Assembly: GCA_902776545.1 (NCBI GenBank)
Contig: CACYQO010000004.1
Coordinates: 1-64,000 of the forward strand
From: an uncultured Prevotellaceae bacterium
GTDB lineage: Bacteria > Bacteroidota > Bacteroidia > Bacteroidales > Bacteroidaceae
Reading direction: 5' to 3'
Length of the DNA stretch: 64,000 bases
Shown: piece after piece, positions 57,137 to 64,000 of the stretch
How positions within the stretch are numbered: position 1 is the first letter of the stretch
How the letters are laid out: each line of letters begins with the position of its first letter
Notes under the pieces: generated by a model
Database searches by the model: none
Told to the model about the DNA's origin: nothing
What the model saw: only the letters and a program-made list of their open reading frames with translations
Program-made: the position numbers and the translations under genes

Positions 57137-58162
57137 ATGAAAGCCATCAAGAAGAAGCAATATATCATACCCATCATCATCTGCGTGCTGGCATTGGCAG
57201 GCTTGGTGTTTTTCTATCTGACGGGCAGTCTGTCCAAGTCGGATAAATGTGAATATGTCTATATCGATGACAACGACAACCTGGACTCTGTAGCAGCGAA
57301 ACTCAAGCCGATAGCCAACGAACAGGCACTGCTCAGCTTCAAGTTGCTGTCGAGACATTCCGGTTACAGCAAAAACATCCGGACCGGCAAATATGCCATC
57401 CAGCCGGAAGAAGGTATCATCACCGTATTACGGAAACTGAAGAATGGTCATCAGATACCAGTAAGGCTAACTATTCCCGAGAGCAGGACCACCGACAGGC
57501 TGGCAGGTGCACTCTCCAGAAAGCTGATGATGGACAGTCTGGCACTCTCGGTATTGCTCAAGGACTCCACCCTATGTGCCAAGATGGGTTATGATACGGC
57601 CACCATCGTCTGTCTGTTTGTGCCAAACACCTACGAGGTGTACTGGAACACGCCCATCGAGAACTTCCTGACCCGTATGAAGAAAGAGCACGACAAGTTC
57701 TGGAACAACGATCGTCAGGCGAAGGCTGCTGCCCTCGGGCTGAATCCCAATGAGGTATGCACGCTGGCGAGCATCATCGACGAAGAGACCTCCAACAATC
57801 CCGAGAAGCCGATGATTGCCCGTATGTACCTGAATCGGCTGAAGAAAGATATGCCCCTGCAGGCAGATCCCACGGTGAAGTTTGCGTTGAAAGACTTTGC
57901 ACTGAAACGCATCTACCACAATATGCTGAATACCGACAGCCCGTATAACACCTACAAATTTACAGGACTGCCTCCCGGTCCCATCAAGGTGGCGTCTGTG
58001 GCTGGTATCGATGCGGTGCTGAATGCACCGAATCATCAGTATCTTTATATGTGTGCCAAAGAGGACTTCTCAGGCACCCATAACTTTGCCAGCAGCTATT
58101 CGGAACATCTGAAGAATGCCGCCAAATATAGCAAGGCATTGAATGAAAGAGGTATCAAATAA
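57137..58162 (+). CDS. mltG: Endolytic murein transglycosylase
   Basis: MltG cleaves nascent peptidoglycan strands and sets glycan chain length at the inner membrane. The 341-residue protein has an N-terminal basic stretch (MKAIKKKQYIIP), one transmembrane helix (IIICVLALAGLVFFYLTG) and the YceG domain. Catalytic-site blocks are FVPNTYEVYWNT, the Glu of TLASIIDEETSNNPEKPMIA, PLQADPTVKFA and SPYNTYKFTGLPPGPI. The last codon and stop are at the edge of an AGGTAAAA array. glnS follows 63 bases downstream and may be cotranscribed. Confidence 0.93.
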   Translation: MKAIKKKQYIIPIIICVLALAGLVFFYLTGSLSKSDKCEYVYIDDNDNLDSVAAKLKPIANEQALLSFKLLSRHSGYSKNIRTGKYAIQPEEGIITVLRKLKNGHQIPVRLTIPESRTTDRLAGALSRKLMMDSLALSVLLKDSTLCAKMGYDTATIVCLFVPNTYEVYWNTPIENFLTRMKKEHDKFWNNDRQAKAAALGLNPNEVCTLASIIDEETSNNPEKPMIARMYLNRLKKDMPLQADPTVKFALKDFALKRIYHNMLNTDSPYNTYKFTGLPPGPIKVASVAGIDAVLNAPNHQYLYMCAKEDFSGTHNFASSYSEHLKNAAKYSKALNERGIK

Positions 58163-58220
58163 AGGTGAAAAGATAAAGGTAAAAAGGTAAAAAAGTAAAA
58201 AGGTAAAAAGGTAAAAAATT
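58160..58220. repeat. Octamer array AAAGGTAA/AAAGGTGA
   Basis: Six to seven tandem units fill the gap between mltG and glnS; the mltG TAA stop is in the first unit. The purine-rich array lies just before the glnS start. Confidence 0.75.
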
Positions 58221-58225
58221 AAGAT

Positions 58226-60010
58226 ATGGAAGAGAAAATCAAAAACGAAAGTGAGGAGAGAAAGTCGGTGAGTTTCATCGAACAGATGGTGATTGACGAT
58301 TTGGCAGCAGGCAAGAACGCCAAGAGGATTCAGACACGTTTTCCGCCAGAGCCTAACGGTTATCTGCATATCGGTCACGCAAAAGCTATCGCTATTGACT
58401 TCGGACTGGCCAAGAAATACGGTGGCGAGTGTAACCTGCGCTTTGACGACACCAACCCCCAGAAGGAGGATACGGAATATATCGAGAGCATCGAGCACGA
58501 CATCAAGTGGCTCGGGTTCCAATGGGCTAACGTCTACTATGCCAGCGACTACTTCCAGGAGCTCTGGGACTTTGCCGTGTGGCTCATCAAGAAAGGTCGC
58601 GCCTATGTGGACGAACAGAGTGCTGAGGTGATTGCCCAGCAGAAAGGCACCACCACCAGTCCGGGTACGAACAGCCCCTTCAGGGATCGTCCTGTGGAAG
58701 AAAACCTGAAGCTGTTTGAGTTTATGAACAGCGGTAAGTGTGAGCCGGGTACGCTGGTACTTCGTGCAAAGATAGATATGGCCCATCCGAACATGCTGTT
58801 CCGTGATCCGCTGATCTATCGTGTACTGAATATCCCCCACCTCCGTACAGGCAACAAATGGAATGCTTATCCGATGTACGACTTCACCCACGGACAGAGT
58901 GACTATCTGGAAGGTGTCACCCACTCGTGGTGTACGTTGGAGTTTGTGGAGCATCGTCCCCTGTATGATCTCTTCGTGGAGTGGATGCGCGAATGGGCTG
59001 CAGAGTGCGGTGCTGATGCAGAGAGCGGCAGCAGACTTGCACAGTTGTTTGCTTCACTCTCCACTTATCAGGGTCCCCGTCAGACGGAGTTCAACAAGCT
59101 GAACTTGAACTACATCCTTCTGTCGAAGCGTAACCTCAAGGCATTGGTGGAAGACGGTATTGTCAGCGGTTGGGATGATCCCCGTATGCCGACGATCTGT
59201 GGTTTCCGTCGCAGAGGCTATTCTCCCGAGAGTATCGTGAAGTTCATCGACAAGATCGGCTACACGAAGATTGACGCTCTGAACGATATGGCACTGCTGG
59301 AGAGTGTGGTGCGTGACGATCTGAACAGTCGGGCCATCCGTGTGTCGGCCGTCCTCGATCCCGTGAAGGTGGTTATCACCAACTATCCCGAAGGACAGAA
59401 TGAGACCCTCACGGCCATCAACAATCCTGAGAACGAGGCCGACGGTACCCATGAGGTGGAGTTCGGACGTGAGATCTGGATTGAGCGTGATGACTTCCAG
59501 GAGGAGGCCGAGAAGAAGTTTATGCGTCTGGCTCCCGGAAAGGAGGTGCGCCTGAAGAACGCTTATATCATCAAGTGCGATGAGGAACATCCCTGCGACA
59601 AAGATGCCGATGGTCGTGTTACGACCATATACTGTACATACGATCCTGAGACCCGCAGCGGTCAGCCTGGTGCTGACCGTAAGATCAAGGGCAAGACGCT
59701 GCACTGGGTGAGTTGTCATAATGCCAAGAAGGCTGAGGTACGTCTCTATGACCGTCTGTGGAAGGTGGAGAATCCCCGTGATGAACTGGCCCGTCTGCAG
59801 GACGAAGGTCTCACCTATGCCCAGGCCCGGGAACAGATGATGAATCCCGACAACCTGAAGGTCCTGACAGATTGTTATATCGAACCCTTTGCTGCCACGA
59901 TGGCTCCACTGAGTCACCTACAGTTCCAGCGCATCGGTTACTTCACGCCCGACCTTGATTCGACGGCAGAGCATCCCGTATTCAACAAGACCGTCGGGCT
60001 TAAAGTTTGA
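58226..60010 (+). CDS. glnS: Glutaminyl-tRNA synthetase
   Basis: Class I synthetase that charges tRNA-Gln. The 594-residue protein has the HIGH motif in TRFPPEPNGYLHIGHAKAIA, the substrate block CNLRFDDTNPQKEDTEYIES, and the KMSKS equivalent LLSKRNLKALV. The C-terminal beta-barrel anticodon-binding domains span about 350-594, with YPEGQNETLTAINNPENEAD and the closing FNKTVGLKV. Nothing is missing. Presence of GlnRS means glutamine is charged directly. Confidence 0.97.
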   Translation: MEEKIKNESEERKSVSFIEQMVIDDLAAGKNAKRIQTRFPPEPNGYLHIGHAKAIAIDFGLAKKYGGECNLRFDDTNPQKEDTEYIESIEHDIKWLGFQWANVYYASDYFQELWDFAVWLIKKGRAYVDEQSAEVIAQQKGTTTSPGTNSPFRDRPVEENLKLFEFMNSGKCEPGTLVLRAKIDMAHPNMLFRDPLIYRVLNIPHLRTGNKWNAYPMYDFTHGQSDYLEGVTHSWCTLEFVEHRPLYDLFVEWMREWAAECGADAESGSRLAQLFASLSTYQGPRQTEFNKLNLNYILLSKRNLKALVEDGIVSGWDDPRMPTICGFRRRGYSPESIVKFIDKIGYTKIDALNDMALLESVVRDDLNSRAIRVSAVLDPVKVVITNYPEGQNETLTAINNPENEADGTHEVEFGREIWIERDDFQEEAEKKFMRLAPGKEVRLKNAYIIKCDEEHPCDKDADGRVTTIYCTYDPETRSGQPGADRKIKGKTLHWVSCHNAKKAEVRLYDRLWKVENPRDELARLQDEGLTYAQAREQMMNPDNLKVLTDCYIEPFAATMAPLSHLQFQRIGYFTPDLDSTAEHPVFNKTVGLKV

Positions 60011-60063
60011 GCGTTCCCGTTCATCGGGAAGCGGCGTAAGCCTAAGGGAGATAATTAAACAAT

Positions 60064-61488
60064 ATGCAGTCAGACGATCTCGCATATTTCGACAGCGAAG
60101 AATTCCGTACGATCCTGAATCAATACGAGGAGTCGGTCGAGTCGGAGCATCCAATCTATATCGATGCTGACGACTTGGCCGATATTGCCGACTATTATCA
60201 GTATAACGGTTTCCCCGAAAAGGCAAAGGTTGCTGTCGACCTGGCGTTGGAATACAATCCCGAGGCCGTAGGTCCCCTGCTCTTCAAGGCGAGGGAGGCT
60301 CTCGTGGACAATGACTTTGAGACAGCAAGGGAATATGCGGAGAGGATTGAAGCCGTTGATACGATGGAAGCCGTCTATCTGAAAGGCGAGATTCTGGTCT
60401 GTCAAGGCAAGACGGAAGAGGCCGACCAGTATTTCATCGAACAGATGAAGGACATCATGACAGACGAGCTGATGGACTACGTGTATGATGTGGCCAACAT
60501 CTTCTCTGACTACGAACAGCACGACAAGGCTTTCCAGTGGATGGCCCGTTCACAGGGAGACGACTCCGACAGTTTCAAGGAACTGATGGCGCACACGCTG
60601 TTTGGTCTCGGGAAATATAAAGACAGTGAACGCATCTTCAACGAACTGATAGATCACGACCCCTACTCTATCCGATACTGGAACGCGCTGGCCAGTGCCC
60701 AGTTCATGAGAGAAGACTATAATGCGGCCATCACCAGCAGCGAATATGCTATTGCCATCGATCCGAAAGACCCGGAGAGTCTGTTGTCGAAGGCTAACTG
60801 CCTCTATAACCTGTTGAACTACGAGGATGCCCTCGATTACTTCCGGAGATACTCCGAGCAAGTGGATGAAGACGAGTTCGGATACCTGTATCAGGGTACC
60901 TGTCTCATCAATCTCGGGCGGTATCAGGAAGCAGTCAAAATTCTCAACAAAGCATTGGAGGCAGCTCCACCCGACTCACAGTACCTACCGGAGATCTATC
61001 AGGAACTGGCCTTCGGGCATAGTGAACTGGGAGAGACTGAGACGGCCCTCTATTATCTTTGTGAGACGGAGTCATTGGAATGCAATCATGCCAGTATGGA
61101 GATTATCAAAGGACACATCCTGTTGGCCAACAAACGTCCAGAAGAAGCAGCAGAGGCTTTCAAAGGAGCGCTCAAAATGTCTGAAGACTCACCCAGGACG
61201 ATGCTCCGGATCATCGTCTCACTCTATGACAATCAGTACACTCAGACTTCTTATATCTTCCTCAAACGATTGTTCAAGGATATGGGGGACGACTGGAACG
61301 AAGGTTTTTCCTATATGGCACTCTGCTGTCGGGATCTTGGCAAGGGGAAGGAGTTCCTACATTACCTGAAGCTTGCATCAGAGAAGAACCCGAAGGAAGC
61401 GAAAACTGTTCTCAGTGGTTTGTTTCCCAGCGGAATGGATCCTAAAGAATACTATCAATATATCATCAATCAAACAAACATAGCATAG
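60064..61488 (+). CDS. TPR-repeat protein
   Basis: A soluble 474-residue protein made almost entirely of tetratricopeptide repeats. Recognisable helices include ADIADYYQYNGFPEKAKVAV, DLALEYNPEAVG, RYWNALASAQFMREDYNAAI, TSSEYAIAIDPKDPESLLSK and ANCLYNLLNYEDALDYFRRY. The N terminus is acidic and there is no signal sequence, so it is probably cytoplasmic. It is a protein-interaction scaffold of unknown partner. It lies 53 bases after glnS and five bases before a DedA gene. Confidence 0.8.
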   Translation: MQSDDLAYFDSEEFRTILNQYEESVESEHPIYIDADDLADIADYYQYNGFPEKAKVAVDLALEYNPEAVGPLLFKAREALVDNDFETAREYAERIEAVDTMEAVYLKGEILVCQGKTEEADQYFIEQMKDIMTDELMDYVYDVANIFSDYEQHDKAFQWMARSQGDDSDSFKELMAHTLFGLGKYKDSERIFNELIDHDPYSIRYWNALASAQFMREDYNAAITSSEYAIAIDPKDPESLLSKANCLYNLLNYEDALDYFRRYSEQVDEDEFGYLYQGTCLINLGRYQEAVKILNKALEAAPPDSQYLPEIYQELAFGHSELGETETALYYLCETESLECNHASMEIIKGHILLANKRPEEAAEAFKGALKMSEDSPRTMLRIIVSLYDNQYTQTSYIFLKRLFKDMGDDWNEGFSYMALCCRDLGKGKEFLHYLKLASEKNPKEAKTVLSGLFPSGMDPKEYYQYIINQTNIA

Positions 61489-61492
61489 AAAT

Positions 61493-62119
61493 ATGAATTT
61501 CATCACTAATATTCTGAACAGTCTGGGTTGGTACCCTACTGTGTTCATTCTGATGCTGCTGGAAAGCACCGTCATCCCCGTACCTTCTGAGTTTGTCGTC
61601 ACTCCGGCAGCCTATCATGCGGCCAGCGGCTCACTGAACGTCTTTCTCATCATCCTATACGCTACGTTGGGAGCCGACGTCGGTGCCAGCATCAACTATT
61701 TTATGGCTCTTTATGTCGGCAGACCTGTTGTCTATAAGTTCGCAAACAGCAAATGGGGCAAGATGTGTCTGCTGAATCAGGAAAAGGTAGAGAAGAGTGA
61801 GAAATATTTTGACGATCACGGTGTAGCGGCAACGCTGACTGGACGATTCGTACCCGTCATCCGTCACCTGATCTCCATTCCTGCAGGACTGGCTCGGATG
61901 AACTACGGGAAATTTCTTTTGTTCACCACCATTGGTGCCGGAGGCTGGCATAGCGTTTTGGCTGCTTTGGGATGGTATCTGCATGCAATCGTTCCCGAGG
62001 ATCAGCTAAACGACAAAATCATAGAATATGCAGAGTATATCAAAATATTCATCTTAGGTCTTCTTGCACTCGCCATACTCTATTTTGTGGTCAAGAAATG
62101 GGTGCTGAAGAAGAAATAG
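61493..62119 (+). CDS. DedA-family membrane protein
   Basis: An integral membrane protein of 208 residues in the DedA/VTT family, which moves undecaprenyl phosphate or other lipids across the inner membrane. Family blocks are ESTVIPVPSEFVVTPAAY (the conserved E/P-rich re-entrant loop), GADVGASINYFMALYVGRPV, and the Arg-containing GRFVPVIRHLISIPAGLARM. Hydrophobic helices lie at about 10-30, 45-70, 140-160 and 175-200. It follows the TPR gene with a five-base gap and is probably in the same transcript. Confidence 0.9.
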   Translation: MNFITNILNSLGWYPTVFILMLLESTVIPVPSEFVVTPAAYHAASGSLNVFLIILYATLGADVGASINYFMALYVGRPVVYKFANSKWGKMCLLNQEKVEKSEKYFDDHGVAATLTGRFVPVIRHLISIPAGLARMNYGKFLLFTTIGAGGWHSVLAALGWYLHAIVPEDQLNDKIIEYAEYIKIFILGLLALAILYFVVKKWVLKKK

Positions 62120-62184
62120 ATAAAGAAACTTGCATAAAAACAACTTTTTTTCCGAAATTATTCGTTTATTTCGGAGAAAATACT

Positions 62185-62192
62185 TATCTTTG
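62185..62192 (+). promoter_or_regulatory. Promoter -7 box of the manC-gmd operon
   Basis: TATCTTTG lies 25 bases before the ATG at 62218. Confidence 0.6.
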
Positions 62193-62217
62193 CCGATTAT
62201 TATCAGCTTAGAAGATT

Positions 62218-63285
62218 ATGGCAAGAACGAACAATCATCTGGTTATCATGGCAGGCGGCGTAGGCAGCCGTTTCTGGCCGATGAGCACAACAGAAAAGCC
62301 GAAGCAGTTCATTGACGTGCTCGGCATCGGGAAAACCTTATTACAATTGACAGTCGAAAGGTTTGGCAATCTGGTGCGTCCGGAGAACATCTGGGTCGTC
62401 ACCAATCAGAAATACGCAGCCATCGTCAAAGAACAGTTGCCAGACATGCCGGAAAGCAACATCCTCTGTGAACCTTGTCGCAGAAACACCGCTCCTTGTA
62501 TTGCCTATGTCAGCTGGCGCATCAAGTCGGCTGATCCGAAGGCCAACATCGTGGTGACACCCAGCGACCACATCGTAACGGACAAGGCTGAGTTCCAGCG
62601 TGTTGTAAAGGAATGCATGTTGTTTACCAGTGAGACTGACGCTATCGTCACCTTAGGTATGAAACCGAATCGCCCGGAAACAGGTTACGGTTATATCCAG
62701 GCAGACCTGAGCAACAGTTCCCTTCGCAACAAGGAGATCTTCCGTGTAGACGCCTTCCGCGAGAAGCCCGATCTGAAAACTGCCCAGGAATACATCAAAA
62801 AGAATTACTTTTTCTGGAATGCCGGTATCTTCATCTGGAATGTGAATACTATCGTCAATGCCTTCCGCGTCTACCAGCCCGCAATGGCTAAGATCTTTGA
62901 ATCCATGTTGCCAATCTACGGAACAGCTAAGGAACAAGAAGAGATCAACCGCCTGTTCCCCGAATGTGAGAACATCTCCGTCGACTACGCCATTATGGAG
63001 AAGGCTGAGGAGATCTTCGTCTGTCCGGCAGACTTCGGGTGGAGTGATCTCGGCACTTGGGGTTCTCTTCACGAACAGAGCAAGAAAGACCTCTACGGTA
63101 ATGTAAGCATCGGTAATGACATCAATATCTTCGAAAGTCGTAACTGTATCGTCCACACCACCCAGGAGAAAAAGGTGGTCATTCAGGGACTGGACGGTTA
63201 TATCGTTGCAGAAAAGGACAATACGCTCCTCATCTGCAAACTCTCGGAGGAACAGCGCATCAAACAATTTTCAGGAAACGAATAA
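62218..63285 (+). CDS. manC: Mannose-1-phosphate guanylyltransferase
   Basis: ManC makes GDP-mannose from mannose 1-phosphate and GTP. The 355-residue protein is the short form without the isomerase domain. The nucleotide-binding signature is MAGGVGSRFWPMSTTEKPKQ; other blocks are EPCRRNTAPCIAYVSWRI, VVTPSDHIV, RPETGYGYIQAD, AFREKPDLKTAQEYI and the metal-site FGWSDLGTWGSLHE. The GSRFWPMS variant of the usual GTRLWPLS is common in this phylum. gmd follows with a six-base gap, so GDP-mannose is probably passed on to GDP-4-keto-6-deoxymannose. Confidence 0.95.
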   Translation: MARTNNHLVIMAGGVGSRFWPMSTTEKPKQFIDVLGIGKTLLQLTVERFGNLVRPENIWVVTNQKYAAIVKEQLPDMPESNILCEPCRRNTAPCIAYVSWRIKSADPKANIVVTPSDHIVTDKAEFQRVVKECMLFTSETDAIVTLGMKPNRPETGYGYIQADLSNSSLRNKEIFRVDAFREKPDLKTAQEYIKKNYFFWNAGIFIWNVNTIVNAFRVYQPAMAKIFESMLPIYGTAKEQEEINRLFPECENISVDYAIMEKAEEIFVCPADFGWSDLGTWGSLHEQSKKDLYGNVSIGNDINIFESRNCIVHTTQEKKVVIQGLDGYIVAEKDNTLLICKLSEEQRIKQFSGNE

Positions 63286-63291
63286 TTCAAT

Positions 63292-64000
63292 ATGGATAAA
63301 AAAGTTGCCCTCATTACTGGTATCACCGGCCAAGACGGCTCCTATCTGGCAGAATTCTTAATCGAAAAAGGTTATGAGGTTCATGGAACGATCAGACGTA
63401 GTTCTGTTGATTTCCGTGAGCGTATTGCCCATTTGGAAGGCATGCCTCATTTCCATCTCCATTATGCCGACCTTGGCGACTCGATGAGTATACTTGGGGT
63501 GATTGGCAAGGTGCGTCCCGACGAGATTTACAACCTCGCAGCCCAGAGTCATGTGCAGGTAAGCTTCGACTCGCCGGAGTTCACGGCAGATGTGGATGCT
63601 GTAGGCGTACTGCGTATCCTCGAAGCAGTTCGCCAACTTGGCATGACAAATACATGTCGTATCTACCAGGCATCGACATCTGAATTGTATGGAAAAGTTG
63701 AGGAAGTTCCGCAAAACGAGAACACCCCATTCCACCCCTATTCACCATACGCTGTTGCAAAACAATATGGTTTCTGGATTGTAAAAGAATATCGTGAGGC
63801 TTATAACATGTACTGCTGCTCTGGCATCCTGTTCAATCACGAATCTGAGCGTCGGGGTGAAACCTTCGTCACACGTAAGATTACTCTTGCAGCAGCCAGA
63901 ATCAAACAGGGCAAGCAAGACAAACTCCTATTGGGAAACCTTAGTTCACTGCGTGATTGGGGTTATGCTAAGGACTATGTGGAATGTATGTGGCTGATCC
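63292..64000 (+). CDS. gmd: GDP-mannose 4,6-dehydratase (partial, runs off the window)
   Basis: Gmd converts GDP-mannose to GDP-4-keto-6-deoxymannose, the precursor of GDP-fucose and GDP-rhamnose. The start [20 protein letters not shown] carries the NAD(P)-binding GxxGxxG. Catalytic parts are the Thr/Ser of [11 protein letters not shown] and the YxxxK in [30 protein letters not shown] and [15 protein letters not shown] are further hallmarks. About 236 of roughly 360 codons are inside the window. A fucose-synthase gene would be expected next, but this cannot be seen. Confidence 0.95.
   Translation, partial: MDKKVALITGITGQDGSYLAEFLIEKGYEVHGTIRRSSVDFRERIAHLEGMPHFHLHYADLGDSMSILGVIGKVRPDEIYNLAAQSHVQVSFDSPEFTADVDAVGVLRILEAVRQLGMTNTCRIYQASTSELYGKVEEVPQNENTPFHPYSPYAVAKQYGFWIVKEYREAYNMYCCSGILFNHESERRGETFVTRKITLAAARIKQGKQDKLLLGNLSSLRDWGYAKDYVECMWLI

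Overview
The window looks like a chromosomal segment of a Prevotella-like member of the Bacteroidales. The evidence is the many promoters of the Bacteroidetes type (TAnnTTTG near -7, often TTTG near -33 with a 20-nt spacer), a primary sigma factor without region 1.1, and phylum-restricted families such as the Bacteroidetes-type omega, DUF4293, DUF4468, smalltalk, a putative porin and a MalQ with two starch-binding modules. No ribosomal RNA is present; there is one tRNA-Ser(GCU), a class A RNase P RNA and one probable free-standing structured ncRNA.

Layout. 1-6.4 kb: damaged 3' end of nifJ, a TPR/SpoIIE phosphatase and a secreted GLUG-repeat protein. 6.4-15.7 kb: an accessory island with an SSB-like/primase-helicase operon, an unknown 254-aa protein, a smalltalk-type peptide, and then nucleases and DNA-binding proteins (truncated HpaII-like protein coupled to a RhuM-PLD protein, an HNH nuclease, fragments of RhuM and Rpn-like genes). 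Related octamer/heptamer arrays mark both ends of the island. 15.7-16.7 kb: repeats and a broken HU-like gene. 16.8-31.5 kb: housekeeping block (OmpH-like, pepD, tRNA-Ser, HAD phosphatase, ettA, rnpB, HtrA protease, rpoD, then aminotransferase with indolepyruvate oxidoreductase iorBA, FadL-like porin). 31.5-49.6 kb: Tyr/Trp-repeat secreted protein, prmA, rpoZ, bamD, uvrB, porin, menA, broken HD gene, RluA-type synthase, uxaC, ansA, OmpA-like, wecB-like epimerase. 49.7-64 kb: sensor without output domain, ncRNA, ribE, HAD phosphatase, malQ, mltG, glnS, TPR protein, DedA, and manC-gmd for GDP-sugar synthesis, running off the end.

The most striking feature is a dense set of small repeats that are not classical insertion sequences. 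One class has arms made of tandem 7-10 bp units facing an inverted set of the same units across a short core; the unit differs from copy to copy while the architecture stays the same. A second class is a REP-like 17-21 bp palindrome with a GGTCTGAAC-type tail. Both classes lie between genes, but several copies are inside reading frames and remain in frame (malQ twice, prmA, wecB, ansA), one supplies the start and signal peptide of a porin, and several supply stop codons. This resembles in architecture the protein-coding palindromic elements known from Rickettsia. Three genes (nifJ, an HU-like gene, an HD-domain gene) each appear to carry one internal deletion that shifts the frame; this may be biology or an assembly artefact.
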